Source: Schistocerca nitens (taxonomy: Eukaryota > Arthropoda > Insecta > Orthoptera > Acrididae). From it: a stretch of 64,000 nucleotides of DNA. A program made the translations under genes and the position numbers. The first letter of the stretch is position 1, and each line of letters starts with the position of its first letter. Where the stretch lies: positions 289,815,205-289,879,204 of the forward strand of contig NC_064616.1 in NCBI RefSeq assembly GCF_023898315.1, written 5' to 3'. The notes under the pieces are model-generated. The model was not told where the DNA came from and made no database searches. It saw only the letters and a list, made by a program, of their open reading frames with translations. This document shows positions 10,720-21,467 of this stretch, one piece after another.

Positions 10720-12840
10720 TGACCATTATAGTCGATGATCCCCTGGGGAAGGACACAAGAAGGACTACAAGACATTACGCACACACTCTTTGGGACGCTC
10801 GATCAAGAAGCAGAGGCCATACCACCGGAGGAAATTAACGAGGACGATTTGGTAGAGGCTACAGGCACGGGGGTGCTCAGTAAGTCACTGGGGCCAGACG
10901 GAATACCTCTGAAGTTTTACTGGAACACTTGATGGCTCCCTGGTGGACTCAGATCTGCCACAAACTTGTGTCTCCCGACATGATACTTTCGCCTGCCTTT
11001 GTAGAGGGGCTGAATCATCACAAATCCTAAACCTTCAGGTGTCACACGACTCAGAGGCTACTGCCCACTAACTCTACTAAATTGTTTTTTAAGATTTTTA
11101 CCAGGTAATTTGTTCGACTTACAAGAATACTGGGTCACTTGAGCAGACATCCCTCAGTGGCGATAGTAACATTTTGACGGCACTCGGAGAATGCCGTCAT
11201 TCGATCACAAAGATAAAAGCATGTTGACTATGTGGAGCTTTGATGTCCATAGACTTTTACTGAGCCTTCGACAGCCATACCTATGTTACAGAAGTGTTGA
11301 CATGAATGATGTTCCTGCAGCCCTCCATCCCCACAGTAATTGGGTTACTACATGGAGCCTCTTCTAAAGTGCTTGTCAATGGTTGATTGGTAGGGCCTCT
11401 TACTATTATGAGATCAATCCGACAAGGATGTTCGTTATCCATCATCTTATAAGCACTGGCTCTTGAACCACTTTTCAGTGGCCTATGCCAACATGTGACA
11501 AGACCTATGGTACAGGGACACGCTTTTCAGTGCAAAGAGTATGCAGACAACCTATTGCTTGTGGTTTGGATGGCAGCAAGACAAATGCGGCATTGGATTG
11601 GATCAATAAGTATGGTGCCACTATGGGTAGCCGTACAAACGACAGATCAGTCACCTTGAATATTGGTCCTGGACTGCCTGCTAACTGTGTTGTACCCTTC
11701 CAGGTATGAGACAGTATTAAATGCCTGGGGATCGTGTTCACGAATGACATATGATGCAGACTGTCGATCAACTTCTAGGGATTGCTCCAACCCGTCAAGA
11801 ACAGTGTCAAAGCGAATGCCTTGTGAATCTTACACATGATTCAATGGGTCATCTACATAAATACGTATCCCCTATTATACGCATATTCTTCCGACGCTGA
11901 AAAAGATTGGTCGATGTATACTGGCAGCATTTGGATACTTCGTCAGTGTGGGATTACTCTTCAAGATCCGAAACGATGCCCTGACCCCACCCATTGGTAA
12001 AGGAGATCTCAGGGTCATACACGTTTTCAGTCGTATGGTGGCGCTTTATCTTGGTACAATGTTGATAACATGGGGTACACAACGGGATCCTTGATAGGCG
12101 AACTGGTGCCAGCTTCTCGAATTGGGCCGGTGCTGCTGAAGAACATTTCCCAACCATTTCATCATATCAGAGTTTTTCCTTGAATGTAGCTATGTTATGC
12201 CAGTTCTACTTGCCAACATCCCAACGACAACGCATGGCATCTGCCAAATACTCATGAGCGAGCGCCCCACCAACACTGTGGAATCACAGCACTCCACAGT
12301 CCATTAGTCGGCGATATGGCGGACAATTCACTACACCACGCTTGACGCAGAAACACGAAAAATGTAGTACCTGCTAGTTAACGGTAAACAAGTCACTGGA
12401 TCGTACCTCCACGTCATCAACATGCTGAACTTCCCATTATGCCATGTGTCAGGTTATATACGACGACGCCTACCGACTTATGCACGGTTCCTCTGCGGAA
12501 TAATGCCATTTAGTGACGAATATGATTGCATTCCTTCTCTGCAGAGGACAACAAGTTGTTAACTCTAACACTGTTCTGTTTCCAGACAGAACGTACTACC
12601 CATGAGCCACGAAGTACGCAGTGACATGGCTACGAGCCCATACAGTGCATTATCTGTTTAATGATGGCCCGAAGAATGTGCTGGACTTTGGAACCACCTG
12701 CCTGAACGACATACAGCATAGCCCGAAACATCAAAAATATTTTTCTACTTTCCTGGGCAGTGCATTACGAGAACCTCCACCCAGCTGGAACTTCTCGGGT
12801 ATGAGAAGCTGATCTTGAACGTGATGAAGAAGCATAGAGT
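10720..12840 (+). pseudogene. Non-LTR retrotransposon (LINE) ORF2, decayed
   Basis: Plus-strand blocks appear in reverse-transcriptase order. SLGPDGIPLKFYWNT (10890-10930) is the fingers/palm entry. DFYxAFDSHTYVTEVL (about 11250-11300) is palm motif A. IRQGCSLS (near 11413) comes next, then FQCKEYADNLLLVV (11525-11570) as motif C. The catalytic YADD box reads YADN. The C-terminal tail TWLRAHTVHYLFNDGPKNVL (12622-12680) through FLGSALREPPPSWN follows. Many shifts and stops interrupt it. The 3' end abuts the element at 13032. A LINE of the R1/I-like type is my best guess; the clade is not certain. Confidence 0.75.
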
Positions 12841-13175
12841 GACCGCGACGAAACGGTTGTCTCTTCCAATTCTAAGACATGACGTGCCTGGAGGCAGAAG
12901 CGCCGGAGAGGACTGCTATTATACTCACCCACCAGAGGAGATTTACCGTTTTTCTTCTCTTTTCCTTAGTTGTTTGACAACATGGATAATTTCTCTAGTG
13001 AAGAGCGACCAGTGGATGGTATGTGTATATAGAGTGATTCACCTGAAACTTGCACCCAAAATATTGGGAGATTGAAAGTGCTATTGATGTCCAGTTTTTA
13101 CAGAATGAACTGGTAGTCAGGGGCTCGTACTGTTAGCCAATAAACAGATCGTAACAATATTTAGAAAGTGTACTT

Positions 13176-14480
13176 TTGTGCAAACATACACTTTTTTTAA
13201 ATGGAACAATTCCTTTTGACATTAACAAAAGAAAAGGATTTAGGAACGAAGAAACAACCGACATTCTAATGGTGTTTGGAGAGTGTAGGAAAAATGCAGT
13301 TGTTCTTGACGGTGTATGCAACAAGATATCCCAACAGACATTAACTATCTCGGAAATTATTTATCAACGTCTTCAACCAGTTACGTGACAATGGTAGTGT
13401 AACAAAATGGTTCAAATGGCTCTGAGCACTATGGGACTCAACTGCTGAGGTCATTAGTCCCCTAGAACTTAGAACTAGTTAAACCTAACTAACCTAAGGA
13501 CATCACAAACATCCATGCCCGAGGCAGGATTCGAACCTGCGACCGTAGCGGTCTTGCGGTTCCAGACTGCAGCGCCTTTAACCGCACGGCCACTTCGGCC
13601 GGCAGGTAGTGTAACACCTAGACAATCTAACAGAAGTAAGAGACGACAGAAGAAGGGGAAATTAATGTTCTTACTACTGCTGCAGTTGATCCCCACTTTA
13701 GCTCCCACGCAATCGCACGAGAAAGTGGCATGAGTCAGGCAAGTGTCCTACACGTATTCATACATCGACATAGTTTCCATCCATATCACATCTCTCTTCA
13801 TCAAGAGCTGCATGGAAACGATTATGAGAATCGTGTTAACTTCATAACTTCTGTACATGGGCATTAAGACAGGATATTCCAGACGTAACTTGTTTAGTGA
13901 TGACTCCACATTTACCATTGATGGCCAGGTAAACCACCGAAACATGCATTATTGGTCTGTTGACAACCCCATTGGTTTCGTCAGGTAGAAAGCCACACGT
14001 TTGGTGTGGGATAGTGAACCATCAGCTTATAGGCCCATTTTTCACGGATGGAACACTGAATGCGCACGCACAAGTATCGCAGCCTCCCAATAAACCATCT
14101 TCCACAGATGCTAGAAGACGTTCCTCTGCAGACTAGGAGGGACCTGTGGTACCAATGTGGTGGCTGTCCAGCCCATAGTGCACGAAGTACTACAGCATGT
14201 CTTCACGATTCGTTCCCAAATCTTTGCACTGGATGCAGAGGCCCTGTACCTTGGTCGTACTGTTCCCCATATTTGACACCTGTAGACTTTTTTTTCTATG
14301 GGAAAGGCTGAAAGACGCTGTGTACAAAGATATACTCACTACATTCGATGATATGCTATGACGCATTATTGTAGCCTGCTCCGACATCTCTGCTGCAGTG
14401 CTGGCATGTGTCCAGCAGTCGTTCCATAGCAGCCTGGAAAAGTGTATTGCAGCTGCAGATGGTTATCCTGAACACAACCT
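13176..14480 (+). pseudogene. DUF4817-type transposase split by a SINE
   Basis: The N-terminal helix-turn-helix is in 13176-13388 (FRNEETTDILMVFGECRKNA). After the SINE the reading continues: AIARESGMSQASVLHVF (near 13715), then FHPYHISLHQELHGNDYENR (near 13770-13830). Next come the first catalytic region LFSDDSTFTIDGQVNHRNMH (13890-13945) and the second block EDVPLQTRRDLWYQ (14110-14150). The third region, a decayed TPVDFFFYGK, is near 14275-14305. Several frameshifts are present in addition to the SINE. Confidence 0.8.
13404..13604 (-). mobile_element. tRNA-derived SINE (family B variant) with 11-bp TSD
   Basis: The TSD GGTAGTGTAAC is at 13393-13403 and 13605-13615. This copy belongs with the one at 20115. 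On the minus strand both read TGCGGTTAAAGGCGCTGCAG in the head, TGTTTGTGATGTC, TTTAACTAGTTC, and ACTAATGACCTCAGCAGTTG in the body. It interrupts the transposase reading frame of the surrounding element. Confidence 0.95.
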
Positions 14481-14882
14481 GTGATGGTCAGTTTCTCGTT
14501 ACTAGTCAGAATCCACATAACTAGTGTCTGCACTTGTGCTTTTCTTCAGTGTGTGCTGCCACAGGTATTGTACAAGTGACGATGTGGGACCTTTCAAAAT
14601 ATGATACCTCATAAATGATTCCTACAAGAATCCTGCAACAAACACCACTGACATTATAATTTCCCATAATTTCAGTTTGTTAGTGTCAGTAGGTTATGTT
14701 CTATTTAAGGAAATGTATGTTTGCACCAAAATACACTTTCAAAGTAATATTATAATATGTTGATTGGCTAACAATACGAGCCCCAGACTACCAATCCATT
14801 CTATGAAAACCGCACATCAGTAACACTTTCCATTTCGGCAATATTTCCGGTGCAACTATTAAGTGATTCACCCTATATATGT

Positions 14883-15345
14883 ATAGGGTGGCCCACTCAA
14901 ACCTTACAGCGCAAATATCTCTGGAACAACAATAGATACTGAAACCTACTTTCACGAGTATAAATTTAAGGCAGGGGCTCATGAAAGTAAACGCTATGAG
15001 ACATTCTGAAACATAAGCAAATATTAGTTTCAACATAGAGCTATGGCTTGTTTTTTATTGGACACCCCGTATTCTTTGTTACGAAATCAATAATATGAAA
15101 AATCGCAAAGGGAATTGCCTTGGTTGCATCGCAATACACCAGTTATTCCCCCCCCCCCCACCCACCCCCGCGTGAAACTCCAAAGCGGAGTAGCTGCTTG
15201 AATCCGAGAGGTGAGCGTGAACCCCTGTTGTTTACGTTTTAAAATGTCTCAGCTTTCACGAGCCCTTTCTCTAATTTCATATCCGTGAAAGTCGTTTTTC
15301 AATATCTAATGTTATTCCAGAGATATTTGCGCTGAAAGGGGTCGC
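14883..15345. repeat. Imperfect inverted repeat, arms ~110 bp
   Basis: The arm at about 14903-15015 (CAGCGCAAATATCTCTGGAA ... CTTTCACGAG ... GGGCTC) matches the reverse complement of about 15225-15335. The copies share CAGCGCAAATATCTCTGGAA, ACTTTCACG, GGGCTCRTGAAAG and GAGACATT. The left arm starts with TATAGGGTGGCCCA, a typical Tc1/mariner-superfamily end, and ACACCCCGTA occurs at 15062-15071. It is likely two decayed element ends in head-to-head order or a fold-back element. A C-rich run lies at about 15150-15172. Confidence 0.6.
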
Positions 15346-15454
15346 AACACAAAAACATAATTAATGTAACGTAATGAAATTACAGGAATACATTTGTATA
15401 GCTAACGTATTTAAGTGATTACCCGTAAGAGCGCTCCTATCATATGAAATGGTA

Positions 15455-15735
15455 CTCTACATCATAATTACAGGTGGAGGTCCTGTGTGTCTAATACACA
15501 GACAGGGTGGTCGCAGGTCCTCAGCTGGCCTCCTTCTAATCAACACATGGCGATCGCTGACACCGAGGCGGAACCAGCTTTCATCAGAAAATACAACAGA
15601 CCTCCACCGTGCCGTCAAATCAGTTCTCACTTGACACAACTGAAGTCGCAAACAGCGGTGGTTTGGGGTCTGTGGAATGCATGTTACAGGGCGTCTGTCT
15701 CGGAACCGTGATCGAAGTAACACATTTTTAACAGT
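15455..15735 (-). pseudogene. Tc1-like transposase, central fragment
   Basis: The minus frame reads TVKNVLLRSRFRDRRPVTCI, then PQTPNHRCLRLQLCQVRTDL, then the first catalytic region WRSVVFSDESWFRLGVSD, then IRHTGPPPVIMM. This is the segment from the second helix-turn-helix to just before the second catalytic Asp of Tc1 transposases. The C-terminal half is absent. No inverted ends were recognised. Confidence 0.8.
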
Positions 15736-15814
15736 TCGTTGTGCCACTGTGGTGACATGTGCGCTAAAAATGCCGATGCAGATGCAGTACAGTGCGCCAG
15801 TGCCATAACCCAAA

Positions 15815-16252
15815 CATGATGGTCTTCCCTGTCTGTAGTTCTAGTTCCACTAGAACGTCTGGAGTCCGGCCTTCTTGTGACTGTACAGTGTCACCTCCCG
15901 CAATCATGTACATGGTTACAGTCCTGCCAAGTCCTTCTGCAGTACTGCTCGAAGGAACATCCAGCTTCTCGTAGCCGTATTCAAATTCAGTTAGGTGTCG
16001 ATAATAGTGTCTTTGTCACCTTAAAGACATTTCTGGCTAACATCAATGCACCACGTTGAGTCTCAAGGGTTACTAACGCTCACGACTGTTGCAGCTTTTA
16101 TTTAAAGCAAACCTGGTCTGTATCCACATTTATGCAACTGGGGTGAGATTTGAATAGCCATCATCTTTCAGATGCAGAAACGCACCTACCAACGTTCGTT
16201 TCTGTCACACAACTCCTTGGCGATGTGACTTTTTACCCGTCAGTATATACAA
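15815..16252. other. No recognised feature
   Basis: Short frames only. The region could include the far N-terminal part of the neighbouring Tc1 fragment, but no motif supports it. Confidence 0.3.
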
Positions 16253-16528
16253 GGTGAAGAAAAATTCACGCACTAGGACTTAGTAGATCGATTCCACACA
16301 TACTAGCAATACAAAAATGTCTGTCACAAAATTTCGTCCTGCACATATTTCTGGCAGTAAATGGACGTTAAAGATTGGGAATCTGGCAACACTGTAATCA
16401 CATGAACGGCAACTAACTCTGTCAGCAGAGCTGAGCACCGTTGTGCTATAGGTGCAGTGAATAGCATTTTGGGTTAGCATGTAGGAGGTCGATGGTCATA
16501 TTCTGGGTCGAGGCGGATTTGTTTTTAT
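16253..16528 (+). repeat. Dispersed repeat R2 with a tRNA-like end
   Basis: The region from TATATACAAGGTGAAGAAAA to GGCGGATTTGTTTTTAT matches, in inverted orientation, 40255-40545. The plus-strand end carries a tRNA-like segment. GGTGCAGTGAATAGC resembles an A-box, and GGAGGTCGATGGTCATATTC sits at the B-box position. It is therefore probably a second tRNA-derived SINE-like family. Confidence 0.65.
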
Positions 16529-16979
16529 ATGCTAAATATAGCCTACATGATACGGTATCTGTGGTCTTAACCGCCCTACGGCGATTACAGTGGGTCTTCT
16601 ATAAAACATTTATGTACTACGAACGGAGAAACAGAAGTACAATCGTTTTTGAAGGTCAGCTTTCAAAGAAGCCTTTTAAACGCCGTGGACTCGAATTGTT
16701 TCACATCACTGCATCTTCTAGATCCCAAACCTGTTTTCTGTGAACCCTCCCCCAATGGTCTCATCGATTAGTATCAACTATTACTCTTGCCACGTTCAGG
16801 TCCATTACATTTCAATATGGTCTTGCATCACAAGTAGGGCTAGTAATGTGCTTTGAAAATAATTTCGGTACTCTGTTGCCATTTGTATGTATTATCACCA
16901 TGGAACAACTAATTGTGACTTTCAACATTGAGTCTGATACGGGCGTGCTGTTTAGCAAGTATCTCCAGGCGTTACCATG

Positions 16980-17033
16980 ATAATAGTAATAATAATAATA
17001 ATAATTATAATTATTATTATTATTATTATTACT
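16980..17033. repeat. (TAA)n/(ATT)n microsatellite
   Basis: Runs of AATAAT then ATTATT form a self-complementary AT-rich microsatellite. Confidence 0.9.
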
Positions 17034-17223
17034 ACTCATGGAAATGAGGAAACATCACGCCCATTGTTGTTAGCGTAACAGCGTAATTAGAAAACGAACA
17101 TTTAGCAGTTAACAATGTCGAGATGAATCGTGTAGAACGAAAGCTGTAAGAGATGTGATGTGCATTAGGTGGAATGGCCGGCTGCGTGTTCATACTGTGT
17201 CCGCTGGTCACCAGACAGGAACT

Positions 17224-17382
17224 AAAAATGGGTCTGAGCACTAGGGGACTTAACTTCTGAGGTCATCAGTCCCTTGAACTTAGAACTACTTAAACCTAAC
17301 TAACCTAAGGACATCACACACATCCATGCCCGAGGCACGATTCGAACATGCGACCGTAGCGGTCGCGCGGTTCCAGACTGTA
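17224..17382 (-). mobile_element. tRNA-derived SINE (family A), 5'-truncated
   Basis: The body and B-box (GATTCGAACATGCGACCG on plus) are present. The copy stops at the CCAGACTGTAG region of the head, so the A-box is lost. Truncation at the head end is the usual result of incomplete reverse transcription. Confidence 0.9.
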
Positions 17383-17574
17383 GTACTGTACTGTGTACTG
17401 AGAGAATGACTCATGCGTGCACAGTAACAAATGGCCTGAAGCGGGTTCAGTCGAGTATGTTGTTCTAATTTTCATCCACCAGAGTCCAGTAGTGCACAGA
17501 GACATTCAAGAAACAGGTCAAGAGAATGTTTTCGTGAATTGTTCTATTTATTTCTTGAAACATTTTAGTAGCTA

Positions 17575-17820
17575 AATAGAGCTGGTTCTGGCTCAATAGC
17601 CCAATTTCTGGCTCAACCTTCGGTTTCACTAAAATTTGAGCTATTTACCAAAAACCCATTTCATTTAGATGCTAGAATATATATTTTCTGTTTAAGTTTG
17701 CTATATTTTTTGAAAGGTGAATGTATGAAATTAAATTTAATGTATTTTTTATGAAAGGTGAACAAAAAAAACGTAATAAAATTTTTTGTAAAAGGTGAAT
17801 GTAAGAAAATAAATAAAATA
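17575..17820 (+). repeat. Dispersed repeat R3, copy 1, with internal tandem units
   Basis: It contains TAGCTAAATAGAGCTGGTTCT near one end, then three tandem units built on AAAGGTGAATGTAAGAAAAT (about 37-42 bp each, 17700-17820). The same parts occur in inverted orientation at 37779-38030. No coding potential. Confidence 0.65.
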
Positions 17821-18059
17821 AATTGGTTAATGAAAATTATTCACTAGCAGTCATCAGATTTTTATGAAGAGCAGTTTGTAAATGTCTTTTTAAATAAGAT
17901 CTGTTAACAATTGTATCACATTCACATGGAACTTTAATTGTTTGCTGAGTCACCTAACATTACCACTGGGTATATTTCGTAAACCACATCAAATACTGGC
18001 GAATCGATTCCACAGACCGAACGTGAGGAGAGGGGCTAGTGTAATTGGTTAATACAAAC

Positions 18060-18410
18060 CATAAAAAAATGCACAGAAGTATGTTTTTAACACAAACCTA
18101 CGTTTTTTAAAATGGAACCCCGTTAGTTTTGTTAGCACATCTGAACATATAAACAAATACGTAATCAGTGCCGTTTTTTGAATTGCAAAATGTTAATTAC
18201 ATCCGGAGATATTGTAACCTAAAGTTGACGCTTGAGTACCACTCCTCCGCTGTTCGATCATGTGTATCGGAGAGCACCGAATTATGCAGGGATCCAAAGG
18301 GAACGGGGATGGACCTTAGGTACAGAAGAGACTGGAACAGCACGTTAAGTCCACATGCTAACACCTTTTTATTGGTCTTTTTCACTGACGCACGTTGTGG
18401 GGCGGCGGGT
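18060..18410 (+). repeat. Possible terminal fragment of a DUF4817-type element
   Basis: The segment CAAACCTACGTTTTTTAAAATGGAAC (near 18095) resembles the inner part of the inverted ends of the element at 13032-14873 (CAAACATACACTTTTTTTAAATGGAAC). No transposase motif follows. The relationship is suggestive only. Confidence 0.35.
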
Positions 18411-18869
18411 GGAATTAATTGTTGTTAAAATGTTCCTATTATTTATATTGTCTTTTGCCGTTCTCAACACTGGCTCTCTAACTACAATATTGGCAACCAG
18501 AAAGTGATTAGCAAAACGAGAAGCCTGTAATTAGAATTCCTAGTGCCCACTTCATCTGAGAAATACACTTATAGCTGCAACATATAGCTCTGAGGAATTA
18601 GGAGATTGTCTGGGATTCATAATCAGAAACGATAGTGAAAAAACGTTCGCTATATTCTGAAAGTCACAGATGAAAAAAAAAAGCATCCACACAATCTGAC
18701 TAACAGAGCAGTTCAGAGTCTAATGCGCTGATGCAACTATAACTGTCCAAATTAAATGTTTAAGTGAATGCTCGCCATAATTTGATGATAATGCTCATCA
18801 AACGCCACGCTAAATAATGGTAGAATGTTTGTCCCGCGACGATACGTGAAAATACGACATACGCAAACT

Positions 18870-19200
18870 GAAGATAGATAATTAAAGTCATCCCAGAATT
18901 AACACTTCACTCGAAAATGATTTCATGGTTACGCGTATCCCGAGTAACTTAATACGGCATCCGAGGCTGTTTATAGCAATGATACCGACGCGACGCGACT
19001 CTCGACACAGGTGGTGTGCTATTCAGCGTCTGGAGAAAACTGGGGCCTCTCTTCCTCGCGCAGCGTTCTTATATATAAAGCCGCGGTGTGGACGGCTAAG
19101 GGAATGCCTGATCAAATCGGCTCTCCCGACCAGCCGCTGGGCTAGTAATGCACCACATTAAGTTATTGAATAAATCATTGCTTCCTTTGCTGATGGCCGA
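18870..19200 (+). promoter_or_regulatory. LTR-like promoter and polyadenylation region (tentative)
   Basis: A good TATA element (TTATATATAAAGCCGCGG, about 19068-19085) is followed about 80 bp later by AATAAA (19170-19175). It lies in a GC-richer block within AT-rich surroundings. This spacing is usual for an LTR (promoter, short R, poly-A signal). I could not find the matching second LTR or coding region, so it could be a solo LTR or a chance arrangement. Confidence 0.3.
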
Positions 19201-19204
19201 TGAA

Positions 19205-20104
19205 GCTCTCAATTTAAATGTGCATTCAGCACATAGGTAAGTAATCATAATAAAAGTTTGACGTGGCTAAGTTAAATATTTTGGGCGAGAGAATTAATTT
19301 AATTACACTACACGCAGTAGACAAGCTCTGAACTTGCCCTTTGGAGATACACTATCGCTATAGTTTTATAGTTATTCAATTGAATCTTCTCACATCTTTA
19401 TGATTATAGCGAATCTCCATTTTACTATAATCTAAACATCCTAGCCTTGTTTATTAGCCTACTTAATCTATCTTGCTTCCTCAAGTTTTAAGACAAAAAC
19501 CAGAGAATCATGAATTTCCACTAAAATTTTAATTTGTGAAATCCAAAGTACGGTTTCTATTAAATTATTATGAAAAAGGAATCTAAATATAAATTTTTAA
19601 GTCTCTAGCTCTTTTCTGTTGCGCCAATGATTTTTACAGAAAAACGTCCAAATTTCGAAAATGGTTAAAGTTATCGAACTGATATTCAACACATATTAAT
19701 TTAGTATTACTCCTGACATGCTAGAACCGTTTCAGGTTATTTACTTGATTTTTAAAGTATTGCGCAACATTTATGACGTCATAGCTAGTTACAGCAGACT
19801 GGCTGGCACACCAGGGAAAGACACGTGAATTTATTACGGCGTGAGTAGGCTGCTTCCCTACATCAGCCTCTACTTAAATTTTTTTGTATGTTAATGAATG
19901 AAAAAAAATTAATTACAAAAAGGGAAGCAAGAGTACAGCTTAACTCCCTACGAAAAATTAAAATTTAAATATAAACATATAGAAATATTAAAAGAAAACT
20001 CATTACCTACTTCAATTATTTAAATTACTGGCATGTTCACTGCCTCTTAAGCAATATTATCCCTCAAAATTTAAGCAAAATCAATAAAACAGTTTGGCAT
20101 ACAT
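19205..20104. other. No recognised feature
   Basis: AT-rich, with no open frame and no recognised repeat. Confidence 0.4.
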
Positions 20105-20114
20105 ATTGCCTTAG

Positions 20115-20320
20115 GCCAGCCGAAGTGGCCGTGCGGTTAAAGGCGCTGCAGCCTGGAACCGCGAGACCGCTACGGTCGCAGGTTCGAATCCTGCCTCGGG
20201 CATGGATGTTTGTGATGTCATTAGGTTAGTTAGGTTTAACTAGTTCTAAGTTCTAGGGGACTAATGACCTCAGCAGTTGAGTCCCATAGTGCTCACAACC
20301 ATTTTAACCATTTTTTTTAA
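20115..20320 (+). mobile_element. tRNA-derived SINE (family B variant) with 10-bp TSD
   Basis: The TSD ATTGCCTTAG is at 20105-20114 and 20321-20330. The head is CCAGCCGAAGTGGCCGTGCG followed by GTTAAAGGCGCTGCAG, with an intact B-box GGTCGCAGGTTCGAATCC. The tail ends in a run of T. It shares diagnostic positions with the copy at 13404-13604. Confidence 0.95.
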
Positions 20321-20330
20321 ATTGCCTTAG

Positions 20331-21134
20331 ACAAACAATCACATAAAAATATGTAAAATTATGAAAATCTTAAATCCATTAAATACATTTTTACATACAC
20401 AAATTCAAAGAAAATAACACAGTTATTCATGATACATAAACAGATGATTATATCTTAGCAGTCTTTTCCAAACCTGAAAGAGAATTTCACAAATCATTTT
20501 TACACACGCGGTTGTAGCCTCTTTGGCTGGCGTTCTACACTTCCATTCACAAGGGTAGAGGAGGGGAAGTTGCTATGGTGTGCGTCCTTCACGTTCACTC
20601 TAAATTACATGGGGAAAGGGGAGGGGTCACTGTGAGTTGTGTCCAAGTCACTCCACGCTTTCACGCAGCTACCAGGCTGCCATTATCTGGTTTGTCCTGT
20701 AGAACAAACAAAAAGAGTGCCTCAGACTCTGTTCACTTAATATCTAAGGGTGGGTCACAATGAAATGGGGATATATACATTTTATCCTTCAATATTTTGC
20801 TGGAACAAAGTTAACAGAACTTTTTCAATTTTACTCTCGTGGTTACTTAATTGTCATAAAATCGGTAAACAAATGGCTCAAAACGCCGTTAGTCACGTAC
20901 TAGAGAAAATTTATGCTCAAGGCATACAATCATAAATCCTATTTAATTTCAATTTATTATTTCTGGGCCGGAACACTGAACCAATGCTCGGTACATTCCT
21001 GATACATTTGTATTTTATTCACTTAGCTGACTCGTCTTTGATTACCTTATTCTTAGAGATAGTATGAGTATATTTGATTAGTAGTTGTTTTCTCAGCTTC
21101 TTTGTACATGTGAGTAACTTTTGGTAATAGTACA
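20331..21134. other. No recognised feature
   Basis: No gene or known repeat seen. A GC-richer block lies at about 20505-20690 with short open frames only. Confidence 0.35.
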
Positions 21135-21296
21135 GTTCTGAGTAGTGATGGGCTAAACTGCGATTTTCCGATATCAGTGATTTCTGTGAATGCTACTTTT
21201 CAGTATCTGTTATTCTTAACTGTGATTTGTCGCAGTTAAGAATCGCAGTTAAGGAATCCAGCTCTTGTATCCCTCCGCACTCTACCACTGCGATAT

Positions 21297-21467
21297 CTGC
21301 TACTTCTGCGATTTCTGCGACTTCTGCTACTTCTGCGACTTCTGCTACTTCTGTGATTTCTGCGACTTCTGCTACTTCTGCGACTTCTGCGATTTCTGCG
21401 ACTTCTGCTACCTCTGCGATTTCTGCTACTTCTGCGATTTCTGTGACTCCTGCGATTTCTGCGACTC
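21297..21467 (+). repeat. 9-bp minisatellite, about 19 units
   Basis: Tandem variants of CTGCGACTT, CTGCTACTT and CTGCGATTT lie inside the hAT-like element. Because the unit is a multiple of three, the array makes long spurious frames (Ser-Ala-Thr repeats, Cys-Asp-Phe repeats, and Ser/Arg-rich on the other strand). Confidence 0.95.

Larger units (their letters stand above)
13032..14873 (+). mobile_element. Tc1/mariner-superfamily element with ~180-bp terminal inverted repeats
   Basis: The left end (from 13029, TATAGAGTGATTCACCTGAAAC) and the inverted right end (TATAGGGTGAATCACTTAATAG, to 14875) stay similar for about 180 bp. The match includes GGGGCTCGTACTGTTAGCCAAT on the left and GGGGCTCGTATTGTTAGCCAAT on the right. 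TA flanks both ends. The element holds a transposase of the DUF4817/DDE type and a SINE insertion at 13404-13604. Without the SINE it is about 1.64 kb. It lies directly after the end of the LINE remnant. Confidence 0.85.

Noticed and set aside
20115-20205. tRNA-like sequences in the SINE heads (also at the other nine copies)
   Set aside because: They are retroposed SINE heads with TSDs, degenerate acceptor ends and a fused body, not functional tRNA genes.
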